Source: JBAWWY01 sp037144355 (GTDB lineage: Bacteria > Bacillota > Clostridia > Peptostreptococcales > Anaerovoracaceae). Taken from it: a stretch of DNA of 22,228 nt. The DNA is taken from positions 1 to 22,228 of the forward strand of contig JBAWWY010000026.1 in assembly GCA_037144355.1 (NCBI GenBank), in the 5' to 3' direction. Position 1 is the first letter of the stretch; the number at the start of each line of letters is the position of its first letter. The position numbers and the translations under genes are program-made. Shown here in pieces: positions 13,432 to 22,174 of the stretch. A model generated the notes under the pieces. The model was not told the DNA's origin and did not search any database. It saw only the letters and a program-made list of their open reading frames with translations.

Positions 13432-13460
13432 TTGACATTGCAGGGTAGAATCTATAGAAT
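13432..13460 (+). promoter_or_regulatory. Sigma-70-type promoter for metK
   Basis: A perfect -35 TTGACA (13432-13437), a 17-nt spacer and -10 TAGAAT (13455-13460) predict a start near 13467, about 20 nt before the SAM riboswitch aptamer. This is the expected layout for a riboswitch-controlled gene. Confidence 0.75.
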
Positions 13461-13486
13461 AAATATTGCTTGAAAATTTAATAGAA

Positions 13487-13601
13487 CCTTATCGAGAGCG
13501 GCTGAGGGAATAGGCCCTATGAAGCCCGGCAACCTGACATGGAGATTTATGTCCCATGGAAAGGTGCTACTTCCTACAGATGCAAATTCTGATAGATGAG
13601 G
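13487..13601 (+). promoter_or_regulatory. SAM-I (S-box) riboswitch aptamer
   Basis: The core matches the S-box: CTTATCGAGAGCGGCTGAGGG, then GGCCCTATGAAGCCCGGCAACC, a variable arm, AAGGTGCTACTTCCTACAG, and the closing GATGAGG. P1 pairs CCTTATC (13487-13493) with GATGAGG (13595-13601), including one G-U. When SAM is abundant the aptamer should stabilise P1 and allow the downstream terminator, lowering metK expression. Confidence 0.95.
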
Positions 13602-13619
13602 AGAAAAGTTAATCACTAA

Positions 13620-13642
13620 CTCTTCTTATGAAGGGTTTTTTT
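13620..13642 (+). terminator. Riboswitch-controlled intrinsic terminator before metK
   Basis: CTCTTC (13620-13625) pairs with GAAGGG (13630-13635) around TTAT, followed by seven Ts (13636-13642). An alternative pairing of AGTTA (13607-13611) with TAACT (13617-13621), extended by neighbouring AGAA/TTCT, uses up the 5' arm and can act as antiterminator. The stem is short with one G-U, so efficiency may rest on the U-run. Confidence 0.7.
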
Positions 13643-13676
13643 ATTTTCAAGAGTTTAAAAACGGAGGAACAAAATT

Positions 13677-14867
13677 ATGTCAAAAAGATTATTTACTTCT
13701 GAATCAGTAACAGAAGGACATCCCGATAAGATCTGCGATCAGATATCGGATGCGATTCTTGATGCAATATTAACAGAAGACCCAAACGGCAGAGTTGCAG
13801 CAGAAACTACCGTAACCACGGGATTGGTTTTAGTCTGCGGAGAAATCACTACAAAATGCTATGTGGACATTCCCAAAATTGTGCGGGAAGTCGTAACGGA
13901 AATCGGTTACACAAGGGGAAAATTTGGGTTTGACGCAGAAAATTGCGCAGTGCTTACATCCATACATGACCAGTCTTGCGATATCGCTCTAGGAGTAGAC
14001 AACTCAATGGAATCCAAGGATGGCCACCACATAGTGGACGATTTGGAAACCATAGGGGCGGGAGACCAGGGGATCATGTTCGGCTTTGCGTGCAATGAAA
14101 CAGCAGAACTAATGCCCATGCCAATATCACTAGCTAACAAGCTGGCAAAACGCCTCTCTGAAGTCAGAAAGAGTGGCAAGCTTAAATACCTAAGGCCTGA
14201 CGGTAAGACACAGGTGACGGTTGAGTATGACGGCAATAAGGTTGTTAGGGTTGATACAGTCCTTATCTCCACACAACATGATCCTGATGTAACTCAGGAA
14301 AAAATCAAAGCTGACTTAATAGAGCACGTTATCAGGAAAGTGATTCCAAAAGAGCTCCTTGATGATGAAACAAAATATTATGTGAATCCAACTGGCAGAT
14401 TCGTAATTGGAGGACCAAACGGCGATTCTGGGCTTACCGGGAGAAAGATAATCGTGGATACCTACGGTGGATATTCCAGACATGGCGGGGGAGCCTTCTC
14501 AGGGAAGGATCCAACAAAAGTTGATAGATCCGCAGCGTATGCAGCCAGATACGTAGCCAAAAATATAGTGGCTGCAGGCCTTGCTGAAAAATGCGAAATA
14601 GAACTTGCCTATGCCATAGGAATTGCGAGGCCGGTCTCAGTCCTTGTGGAAACTTTCGGCACTGGGAAAATTGAAGTTGAAAAAATTGAAGCGCTGGTCA
14701 ATAAACATTTTGACCTGAGACCCGCTGCGATCATTCGGGACCTAGAACTTAGAAACCCAATATACAAGCAACTGGCCGCCTATGGCCATTTTGGAAGAAC
14801 TGATATTGAACTCACATGGGAAAGGACAGACAAGGCTGCATTACTCAGGAGTGAAGCAGGTTTGTAA
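13677..14867 (+). CDS. metK: S-adenosylmethionine synthetase
   Basis: MetK makes SAM from methionine and ATP in the cytoplasm. The 396-residue protein has the family hallmarks in order: FTSESVTEGHPDKICDQISDA at the N-terminus (ATP and metal binding), the catalytic loop GAGDQGIMFGFA, GPNGDSGLTGRKI, and GGGAFSGKDPTKVDRSAAY (phosphate-binding P-loop-like segment). GGAGG (13663-13667) lies 9 nt before the ATG. Expression is controlled by the SAM riboswitch just upstream. It is followed after 8 nt by a flavoprotein gene that may be cotranscribed. SAM is also the cofactor of PylB, though metK is a housekeeping gene. Confidence 0.97.
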   Translation: MSKRLFTSESVTEGHPDKICDQISDAILDAILTEDPNGRVAAETTVTTGLVLVCGEITTKCYVDIPKIVREVVTEIGYTRGKFGFDAENCAVLTSIHDQSCDIALGVDNSMESKDGHHIVDDLETIGAGDQGIMFGFACNETAELMPMPISLANKLAKRLSEVRKSGKLKYLRPDGKTQVTVEYDGNKVVRVDTVLISTQHDPDVTQEKIKADLIEHVIRKVIPKELLDDETKYYVNPTGRFVIGGPNGDSGLTGRKIIVDTYGGYSRHGGGAFSGKDPTKVDRSAAYAARYVAKNIVAAGLAEKCEIELAYAIGIARPVSVLVETFGTGKIEVEKIEALVNKHFDLRPAAIIRDLELRNPIYKQLAAYGHFGRTDIELTWERTDKAALLRSEAGL

Positions 14868-14875
14868 GAAAAAAA

Positions 14876-16375
14876 GTGGATAACAAATTCGATGTAGTAA
14901 TAATTGGAGCTGGAGTTATCGGCAACGCTGTTGCCGACCTGCTATCAAACTATAATTTATCAATTGCGGTATTAGACAAAGAAGCTGATACCGCTTTTGG
15001 CATTAGTGGAAGGAATAGCGGAGTATTGCATTCGGGTTTCAACAATCCACCAGGGTCTCTAAAAGCCAGGCTTTGCGTCCAGGGCTGCAAAGGTTTCCAA
15101 GATGTGGCTGCAGGACTTGGAATTGAATTTGTCAAGACTGGGAAGTTGATTGTCGCCAATTCAGATGAGGAAAAGCTGGAGCTTTTAAAGTTGAAGAACC
15201 AAGGAGATATGAATTCCACAGAAGGTCTTTCAATAATAGGGCAAGAGGAAATTCAGGCAATCAATGGTAAAATCCATGGAATTTCCGGTCTACTTTCAGA
15301 AAACAGCGGTATTTTCAATCCCTTCGAATACACCATAGCACTTGCAAATAGGGCCCGCCGCAAAGGAGTAAAATATTATTTCAACAATGAGGTTGTTAAG
15401 ATTGAAACTATTCTATCAAGCAGCAAAAAAAGAGAATCTGATGAACAAACAAATTTTGGAATCAAAGGCGAAGAGCGTTTTCACATAACAACAAAAGTTG
15501 GGAAAGAAGGCTCCAAAGAATTTTATTCAGAATGGCTTATTGATTCCGCTGGGTTACAGAGCGATAAAATTTGCAGAATGCTTGGAATCGAGGACTATGA
15601 AATCGTCCCAAAGCGTGGAGAATACCATGTATTGGATAAAAGATTCCTGCCTGATTTGAAGATGCCTGTTTACCCAGTTCCAAAAAAGGAATCCGGAGTC
15701 TTGGGAATACACCTTACCAATACACTTTCGGGGAATATAATGATTGGCCCAAGTGGAGAAAACATTGAAGGCAAGGAAGATTATCAGACGACCAAGATTA
15801 TAATGGACAGGCTTTTAGAAGAAGGAAGCATGTTCCACGAAGATATAAGAAAATCATTTGTTATCAGAAGCTTTTCTGGCGTGAGGCCCAAACTTAAACA
15901 GAAAGTCGCAGGAGTTGATGAGGACTTTGTCATTGAGGAATCCAAGGATGTGAAAGGATTTGTAATTCTTGCTGGAATCGAATCCCCTGGGATGACCAGT
16001 GCAATTCCAATTGCAAATATGGTATTGGAAATAATGAGAGAAAGTCCCAATAGTGGAATATACGAAATCCCCAACAATGGAAAACAAGTGATTTTTGAGG
16101 ACAAGGATGAATATGGGTATTCGAATATAATATGCAGATGCGAGGGGATATCCGAGGGGAAAATTCTTAAGGCGTTTGACAGCATACTTTACATTTCAGG
16201 GATACCAACTCTTAGAGGCATTAAAAACAGGACTAGGGCTGGCATGGGAAGATGCCAAGGGGGCTTTTGCACAAACCGAATATTAAAGCTCCTCGAAAGG
16301 GAAAGAAAAATCGATCTAGTGGACTTGGTCCTATTCAATGAGGATAGCCCAATAATTTATGGGAGGTTGAGATGA
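14876..16375 (+). CDS. FAD-dependent dehydrogenase, GlpA-like, with BFD-like [2Fe-2S] C-terminus
   Basis: This 499-residue flavoprotein begins with the FAD loop VVIIGAGVIGNAVA and has SGRNSGVLHSGF, typical of DAO/GlpA-type dehydrogenases of glycerol-3-phosphate or 2-hydroxy acids. The C-terminal ~80 residues form a BFD-like [2Fe-2S] domain with Cys420, Cys422, Cys460 and Cys465 (CRC and CQGGFC). It starts at GTG 8 nt after metK with no clear Shine-Dalgarno, and its stop overlaps the next flavoprotein gene. Such pairs, with a DUF1667 protein, are usually annotated as the anaerobic glycerol-3-phosphate dehydrogenase system of Firmicutes and Thermotogae. No glpK or glpF is nearby, so the substrate is uncertain; L-2-hydroxyglutarate-type substrates are alternatives. 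Confidence 0.82.
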   Translation: MDNKFDVVIIGAGVIGNAVADLLSNYNLSIAVLDKEADTAFGISGRNSGVLHSGFNNPPGSLKARLCVQGCKGFQDVAAGLGIEFVKTGKLIVANSDEEKLELLKLKNQGDMNSTEGLSIIGQEEIQAINGKIHGISGLLSENSGIFNPFEYTIALANRARRKGVKYYFNNEVVKIETILSSSKKRESDEQTNFGIKGEERFHITTKVGKEGSKEFYSEWLIDSAGLQSDKICRMLGIEDYEIVPKRGEYHVLDKRFLPDLKMPVYPVPKKESGVLGIHLTNTLSGNIMIGPSGENIEGKEDYQTTKIIMDRLLEEGSMFHEDIRKSFVIRSFSGVRPKLKQKVAGVDEDFVIEESKDVKGFVILAGIESPGMTSAIPIANMVLEIMRESPNSGIYEIPNNGKQVIFEDKDEYGYSNIICRCEGISEGKILKAFDSILYISGIPTLRGIKNRTRAGMGRCQGGFCTNRILKLLERERKIDLVDLVLFNEDSPIIYGRLR

Positions 16376-17847
16376 TGACTTCCATTATTAACAAAAATGA
16401 AGAAAAAGACGCCATAATTGTGGGAGGTGGCCCTGCAGGCATGGCAATGGCAATCGCCTTAAGAGAACAAGGAGTGGAAAGAATACTCATAATTGAAAGG
16501 GATGAATCCCTTGGGGGAGTACTCAACCAGTGTATCCATGATGGGTTTGGGCTGGTTAGATTTGAAAAAAATCTTACAGGCCCGGAATATAGAGACGTGT
16601 TTTATAAAAAGCTTTTAGAAAAAGGCATAGAATTTGAAACAGCGGCAACCGTTACAAAAGTGCAGGTTTCCCCAAAGAATAGCAAACCCGGGAGTATTGA
16701 AGTTTCATATGCCAAAAAAAATGGAGAAACCAAGATTCTGACGAAATCCCTGGTAATAGCTACAGGCGCAAGGGAAAGATCCAGAGGGTCAATTCTGGTT
16801 CCAGGAACCAGGCCCTCGGGTATTTTTACTGCTGGGGCGGTGCAAAACATGATGAACGTTGGCAACATGGTGCCTGGCAGGAATGCAGTGATTTTAGGAT
16901 CCGGGGATATTGGATTATTGATGGCTAGAAGACTTACACTGGAGGGAATCAAGCTTGCATGCATTGTGGAGAAGGAGAAATCTCCAACCGGGCTCCCAAG
17001 AAATATAAAGCAATGTGTGGAGGATTTCCAAATACCGGTTATGCTTTCATCAACCATAACCAATATAATTGGTGATTCAAGGATAACGGCTGTGGAGATT
17101 TCTCAAGTTGATGAAAATGGAGAAGCAATAAGAAGCAGCGCGAAAATTGTAGATTGCGATACATTGATACTTTCAGTTGGATTGATTCCAGAAAATGAAG
17201 TCGCTTTGACGGCAAATGTGGAAGTCGACTCTGACTATGAGCCTATAGTTAATGATATTGGAGAAACAAATATAAATGGAGTTTTCGTAACGGGGAATGC
17301 AAGATTCATACATGACCTGGTTGATAAAGTTTCTCAATCTGCTGAACTTCAGGCAATTGAAGTATCAAGATTCATTTCAAAAGGTGCGAGACAAGAAGTT
17401 AATAAACATGACAGGTATCTGGAACATGAGGCTGCCAAGGTAGCGCGAAGAAAAGAAAAGGAGAGAAACAGGGAATATCACTTTTTGAAAGAAGAGAATT
17501 CCCTTGTATGTATTCTTTGCCCCAACAGTTGCATAATAAGCTATCACAAGCAGAATGAAAGATACATTGTAACTGGTGGAATGTGCACAAAAGGAAAAGA
17601 TTATGTTTTGGAAGAAATGTTAAATCCAATGAGGATACTTACTTCAACAGTCAAAATGAATAATTCAAAGAGGGAGCTTGCAAGTGTAAGAACAACACAT
17701 GGGATACCGAAGGAAAAGCTAATGCAAGCCATGAAAATAATAAAGAGAATTAAGTTGGAGGAGCCAGTAATCATAGGAGATATAATAATTAAAGATTTTA
17801 TTTCCGAAGGTATTGACTTGATTGCAACAGGAAGTAGTCTTGGCTAA
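16372..17847 (+). CDS. FAD/NAD(P)-dependent oxidoreductase fused to a DUF1667-like Cys domain
   Basis: This 491-residue protein has an FAD loop AIIVGGGPAGMAMAIAL (about 14-30), a second dinucleotide loop VILGSGDIGLLMARRL (about 170-185), and ATGARERSRG and VFVTGNARFIHDLVD of the pyridine nucleotide-disulfide oxidoreductase group. It lacks a CxxxxC redox disulfide at the N-terminus. From about residue 378 it continues into a DUF1667-like domain, with Cys380, Cys383, Cys387 and Cys405 (CILCPNSC and GGMC) and LNPMRILTSTVKM. In many genomes this is a separate gene of about 120 residues. GGGAGG (16361-16366) serves ATG 16372 or 16375. The overlap with the previous gene implies a heteromeric flavoenzyme that passes electrons through [2Fe-2S] and Cys-ligated centres. 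Substrate unproven; glycerol 3-phosphate is the usual guess. Confidence 0.82.
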   Translation: MMTSIINKNEEKDAIIVGGGPAGMAMAIALREQGVERILIIERDESLGGVLNQCIHDGFGLVRFEKNLTGPEYRDVFYKKLLEKGIEFETAATVTKVQVSPKNSKPGSIEVSYAKKNGETKILTKSLVIATGARERSRGSILVPGTRPSGIFTAGAVQNMMNVGNMVPGRNAVILGSGDIGLLMARRLTLEGIKLACIVEKEKSPTGLPRNIKQCVEDFQIPVMLSSTITNIIGDSRITAVEISQVDENGEAIRSSAKIVDCDTLILSVGLIPENEVALTANVEVDSDYEPIVNDIGETNINGVFVTGNARFIHDLVDKVSQSAELQAIEVSRFISKGARQEVNKHDRYLEHEAAKVARRKEKERNREYHFLKEENSLVCILCPNSCIISYHKQNERYIVTGGMCTKGKDYVLEEMLNPMRILTSTVKMNNSKRELASVRTTHGIPKEKLMQAMKIIKRIKLEEPVIIGDIIIKDFISEGIDLIATGSSLG

Positions 17848-17868
17848 ACTGAAAATTTGTGGTAAAAT
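17840..17868 (+). promoter_or_regulatory. Extended -10 promoter for aspartate kinase
   Basis: -35 TTGGCT (17840-17845), a 17-nt spacer and TAAAAT (17863-17868) preceded by TGG, an extended -10. The -35 overlaps the stop of the preceding gene. The predicted start near 17875 leaves a leader of about 33 nt, too short for a lysine riboswitch. Confidence 0.5.
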
Positions 17869-17907
17869 TATATTTCGAATAGATTGGATCGAAAGGGTGA
17901 AAATGAA

Positions 17908-19233
17908 ATGGGAATCAAGGTTGCTAAATTTGGAGGCAGTTCGGTTAGTGATGCAAGCCAGCTTGTAAAAGTCAAAAGAATTGTTGAAAGCGATAAGGAA
18001 AGAAGATACATAGTTGTTTCTGCTCCGGGGAAAAGAAATGACGATGACAGCAAGATAACGGATCTTTTATATCTATGCAAGACACATATCGACCACAATG
18101 TCTCATTTGATCAAGTGTTCTCAGTTGTTTATGAAAGATTCAAAGGGATTGAGAAAGAGCTTGGAGTTGACGTTGGGCTGGACAAGCATTTCAATATATT
18201 GAGGGAGAACCTCATTGCTGGATGTTCGATTGACTATCTTGTAAGCAGGGGAGAGTATTTCAACGCAATCCTTATTGCCGCATACCTGGGATTTGATTTT
18301 GTTGATCCAACAGGATTGATATTATTCGACGTTAAGGGGCATATATTATATGACGAAACTAATGAGGCTTTGGAAAAAGAGCTTCACAAACATAAGAATG
18401 CTGTGCTGCCTGGATTTTATGGAAGTCATATCGACGGAAACATTAAAACCTTTTCAAGAGGTGGGTCAGATATCTCGGGAGCCTTGGTGGCAAAAGCAGT
18501 TAAGGCGAGCATATATGAGAACTGGACTGACGTGTCGGGTTTTCTAATGGCAGATCCTAGAATAGTAAAGAACCCAAAGCCAATCAAAGTAATAACATAC
18601 AAGGAATTAAGAGAACTATCATATATGGGAGCCACTGTATTACATGAGGATGCAATATTCCCCGTAAGGCAGGTTGATATTCCTATCAATATAAGAAATA
18701 CCAACGAACCTGAACATCCAGGGACAATAATTCTTTCGGAAATTCCTCCGCATATGCATGATGATACTACAATAACAGGAGTAGCTGGAAGAAGGGATTT
18801 CACAGTCATTGGAATATACAAGGACATGATGAATTCCGAAGTAGGATTTGTAAAAAAAATCCTTTCAATACTGGAGGAATACGATATCTCTTTCGAGCAT
18901 CTTCCAAGTGGAATAGATACAGTTTCAGTGGTAATTTCCAATAAGAATCTCGAAGGGAAATTGGATGATATACTGGAAGATTTTGAAAAAAAGCTTATGC
19001 CCGATACTGTTGAAGTAAACAAGGACATGGCGCTGATTGCCACAGTAGGACTGGGAATGGCAAGGAAACTGGGGGTTTCGTCAAGATTGTTCACGGCCCT
19101 TTATGAAGCTAATGTAAATGTGCGGATGATTGACCAGGGATCCAGTGAAATGAACATAATAGTTGGAGTGGAGAACTCTGACTTTGAAAAGGCTATTAAA
19201 GCCATTTATAAAGCTTTTGTGGAAAAGGAGTAA
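17908..19233 (+). CDS. lysC: Aspartate kinase
   Basis: This enzyme phosphorylates aspartate, the first step towards lysine, threonine and methionine. The 441-residue protein has the kinase motif VAKFGGSSVSD at the N-terminus, VVSAPGKRN, DYLVSRGEYFNA, FSRGGSDISGALVAKAV and GATVLHEDAIFPV. Two C-terminal ACT-type regulatory segments include ATVGLGMARKLGVSSRLFTAL and VRMIDQGSSEMNIIVGV, so amino acid feedback is expected, although which amino acid acts cannot be read from sequence. AAAGGGTGA (17892-17900) supports ATG 17908; a TTG 24 nt upstream lacks a site. The symbol is by function; other aspartokinase paralogues may exist. Its product feeds the lysine pool used for Pyl. Confidence 0.93.
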   Translation: MGIKVAKFGGSSVSDASQLVKVKRIVESDKERRYIVVSAPGKRNDDDSKITDLLYLCKTHIDHNVSFDQVFSVVYERFKGIEKELGVDVGLDKHFNILRENLIAGCSIDYLVSRGEYFNAILIAAYLGFDFVDPTGLILFDVKGHILYDETNEALEKELHKHKNAVLPGFYGSHIDGNIKTFSRGGSDISGALVAKAVKASIYENWTDVSGFLMADPRIVKNPKPIKVITYKELRELSYMGATVLHEDAIFPVRQVDIPINIRNTNEPEHPGTIILSEIPPHMHDDTTITGVAGRRDFTVIGIYKDMMNSEVGFVKKILSILEEYDISFEHLPSGIDTVSVVISNKNLEGKLDDILEDFEKKLMPDTVEVNKDMALIATVGLGMARKLGVSSRLFTALYEANVNVRMIDQGSSEMNIIVGVENSDFEKAIKAIYKAFVEKE

Positions 19234-19238
19234 TGAAA

Positions 19239-19352
19239 ATGTCAAGAAAAAGTGAAATTATTTTAAAATTTACACTTGGATTAGTCGTAGCGATAATAAT
19301 TCAACTTTGGCTGCAATCCAGGGGAATAAATGCATGGCATTGGTTTGGATAA
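19239..19352 (+). CDS. Small single-pass membrane protein, 37 residues, unknown function
   Basis: A short frame lies between aspartate kinase and secA. AAGGAG (19225-19230), inside the end of the kinase gene, lies 8 nt before the ATG at 19239 (an in-frame ATG at 19233 is too close). The peptide starts MSRKSE, has one hydrophobic helix (about 7-26, IILKFTLGLVVAIIIQLWLQ) and ends WHWFG. The basic start suggests N-in topology. The well-placed ribosome binding site and clear membrane segment favour a real gene. I do not recognise a family. It is probably cotranscribed with the kinase and could be an inner-membrane microprotein. Confidence 0.55.
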   Translation: MSRKSEIILKFTLGLVVAIIIQLWLQSRGINAWHWFG

Positions 19353-19395
19353 TACTATTGAAGTTTAGCCAAGCGAAAGGAAAGAGGGAAAATAC

Positions 19396-22134
19396 ATGGG
19401 ATTTTTAGAAAAAATATTTGGAGATTTGAATGCAAAGGAAATCAAAAAGGTAGACAAGATTGCTGATCAAATCGAAGCATTAGATCAAGGCATGCAAAAG
19501 CTTTCGGACTTGGAACTGCGAGAAATGACCGCAAAGTTTAAAGAGAGACTGACAAACGGGGAAACACTGGATGACATATTGCCAGAAGCATTTGCCGTGG
19601 CCAGGGAAGCTTCCAATAGATCTCTTGGAATGAAGCATTTCAGGGTACAGCTTATCGGTGGGATAATTCTCCATCAAGGAAGAATATCCGAAATGAAAAC
19701 AGGAGAAGGAAAGACGCTGGTAGCGACTTTGCCTGCTTATTTGAATGCCTTGTCCGGTGAAGGAGTTCATGTAATAACAGTAAATGATTACCTTGCAAAA
19801 CGTGATATGGAATGGATGGGAAAACTCTATACATTTCTTGGATTAACAGTAGGATGCGTCATACATGGGATATCAGGACAGCAACGAAAGGATTCCTACC
19901 AGGCGGATATTACATACGGAACAAACAACGAGTTCGGATTTGACTATCTTAGAGACAATATGGTCCTATACAAAGAGGATCTTTGCCAAAGAAGCTTGAA
20001 TTTCGCCATTGTGGATGAAGTGGATAGCATACTTATAGATGAAGCAAGAACGCCGTTGATAATCTCAGGAGCTGGAGAAAAATCCACAGACTTGTATGGA
20101 ATCGCAGACAAATTTGTCAGAGGATTCAGGATAGATGAAGATTATGTGATGGATGAAAAAGATTCCACCGTATCGCTATCAGAAACCGGAGTAACAAAAT
20201 GTGAGAGATATTTCAAGATAGAAAACTTCTCTGACCCGGAAAATATGGAAATCAACCATCATATAATGCAGGCTCTTAAGGCAAACAACCTTATGAAGAG
20301 AGATGTGGATTATATAGTTAAAGATGGAGAAATAATCATAGTTGATGAGTTTACAGGGCGTCTAATGTACGGCCGTAGATATAGCGATGGACTTCATCAG
20401 GCCATCGAAGCCAAGGAAGGCATGAAGATAAGGCAGGAATCCAAGACTTTGGCAACCATAACACTCCAGAACTATTTCAGGATGTATGCAAAGCTTGCTG
20501 GCATGACTGGTACTGCTAAAACAGAAGAAGACGAGTTTAGAGACATCTATAACATGGATGTAATTGAAATACCGACAAACAGGCCTATCGCCAGAATTGA
20601 CATGGAAGACTCCATTTACGGAGTTGAAAGAGGAAAATTCTCAGCTATAGTAAATAAAATAGTAGAATGCAATGAAAAGGGCCAACCGGTTCTTGTGGGA
20701 ACCATATCAATAGAAAAATCAGAAGTTGTAAGTTCCCTTCTCAAGAGAAGAGGAATAAAGCATAACGTGCTGAATGCGAAGCAGCATGAGAGGGAAGCAG
20801 AGATAATAGCAGAAGCGGGACGATTCGGACAAGTAACCATTGCTACAAATATGGCTGGTAGAGGTACCGATATAATACTTGGCGGTAATCCAGATTTCGA
20901 GGCAAAGACTGAAATGAGAAGGCGTGGCTATGATGAGAATGCAATATCATACGCCTCAAGTTTGATGCCTTTGGAAGATCCAGAACTTATTGTTGCCAGG
21001 GATGATTACAAGGAAATCTTCAGCAAGTTCCACAAAGAACGTGAAGATGAAAGAAATAAAGTAATAGATGCGGGAGGTCTTTATATCATTGGTACTGAAA
21101 GGCATGAATCCCGAAGAATAGACAACCAGCTCCGAGGCCGTGCGGGAAGGCAGGGGGATATTGGTTCGACACAGTTTTTCATTTCCCTAGAGGATGAATT
21201 GATGAGACTTTTTGGTGGAGACCGGATTCAGGGAGTGGTTGAGAAACTAGGCTTGAAAGAGGGGGAACCTATCGAAGCGGGCATGTTGACAAAGACCATT
21301 GAAAACGCCCAGAAGAAAGTCGAAGGAAGAAACTTTTCAATACGTAAGTATGTTCTTCAATATGACAATGTAATGAACAAGCAGAGAGAGATAATCTACA
21401 ATGAAAGAAAAAGAGTACTTCAAGGAGAAGACCTGCGAACGCATATCATGTCCATGCTGGAAGAACTAGTAGATGAAAATATAGAATTCTGCACAGCAGC
21501 TTCAAGATATCCTGAAGAATGGGATTTGGAAGGGCTCTATGTTTCATTGAAGAGAATATGTGGCGAACTTCCACCTCTTGGACATGGAATAATAGAACAT
21601 CTGGATAAGGAAACCCTTCGTGAGGATGTGTTACAACTTTTCGCTGAGGCTTACGAGATAAAAGAAACTGAACTTGGGTTGGAAAGAATGAGAGAGCTAG
21701 AAAGAATGCTTCTAATACGTGTTGTAGACAACAAGTGGATGGATCATATAGATGCAATGGATCAGCTGAGACATGGTATCGGACTTAGAGCACTAGGGCA
21801 ACAGGACCCTGCCGTGGCATATCAAAACGAAGGTTTTGAAATGTTCGAGCTTATGATTAAAAATATCAAGGAAGACCTGGTTAAATTCTGCTTCAATCTT
21901 ACTATCAACACGGATACCCAGAGAAAACAGGTCTTGGGTGAGGGAGTATCTGTAAAAGTCAATGTAGTTGATGAAGATGAATTTACAGATGAGGACAGGA
22001 ATAAGGGAACAGCAAACAGAGAAAATTCCACAGCCAAGAAGGAGCCTGTTAAAAGGGATGACACCATAGTTGGAAGGAATGATCCTTGTCCATGCGGAAG
22101 CGGACTCAAGTACAAGAAATGCTGTGGTAAATAA
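19396..22134 (+). CDS. secA: Preprotein translocase ATPase SecA
   Basis: SecA is the motor that pushes unfolded preproteins through SecYEG. The 912-residue length is typical for Clostridia. Walker A is MKTGEGKTLVA (100-110). DEVDSILIDEARTPLIIS contains the Walker B/DEAD-like segment. Further motifs are GMTGTAKTEEDEF, ATNMAGRGTDIILGG and the arginine-rich RIDNQLRGRAGRQGD of the second motor domain. The C-terminus is a SEC-C zinc tail, CPCGSGLKYKKCC (Cys898, 900, 909, 910), which binds SecB-like partners or ribosomes. AGAGGG lies 7 nt before the ATG. It is followed by prfB, the usual Firmicutes order. Confidence 0.98.
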   Translation: MGFLEKIFGDLNAKEIKKVDKIADQIEALDQGMQKLSDLELREMTAKFKERLTNGETLDDILPEAFAVAREASNRSLGMKHFRVQLIGGIILHQGRISEMKTGEGKTLVATLPAYLNALSGEGVHVITVNDYLAKRDMEWMGKLYTFLGLTVGCVIHGISGQQRKDSYQADITYGTNNEFGFDYLRDNMVLYKEDLCQRSLNFAIVDEVDSILIDEARTPLIISGAGEKSTDLYGIADKFVRGFRIDEDYVMDEKDSTVSLSETGVTKCERYFKIENFSDPENMEINHHIMQALKANNLMKRDVDYIVKDGEIIIVDEFTGRLMYGRRYSDGLHQAIEAKEGMKIRQESKTLATITLQNYFRMYAKLAGMTGTAKTEEDEFRDIYNMDVIEIPTNRPIARIDMEDSIYGVERGKFSAIVNKIVECNEKGQPVLVGTISIEKSEVVSSLLKRRGIKHNVLNAKQHEREAEIIAEAGRFGQVTIATNMAGRGTDIILGGNPDFEAKTEMRRRGYDENAISYASSLMPLEDPELIVARDDYKEIFSKFHKEREDERNKVIDAGGLYIIGTERHESRRIDNQLRGRAGRQGDIGSTQFFISLEDELMRLFGGDRIQGVVEKLGLKEGEPIEAGMLTKTIENAQKKVEGRNFSIRKYVLQYDNVMNKQREIIYNERKRVLQGEDLRTHIMSMLEELVDENIEFCTAASRYPEEWDLEGLYVSLKRICGELPPLGHGIIEHLDKETLREDVLQLFAEAYEIKETELGLERMRELERMLLIRVVDNKWMDHIDAMDQLRHGIGLRALGQQDPAVAYQNEGFEMFELMIKNIKEDLVKFCFNLTINTDTQRKQVLGEGVSVKVNVVDEDEFTDEDRNKGTANRENSTAKKEPVKRDDTIVGRNDPCPCGSGLKYKKCCGK

Positions 22135-22174
22135 TTCAACTAAAATAAATATGTTCTGAATGGGAAGTGAAAAA

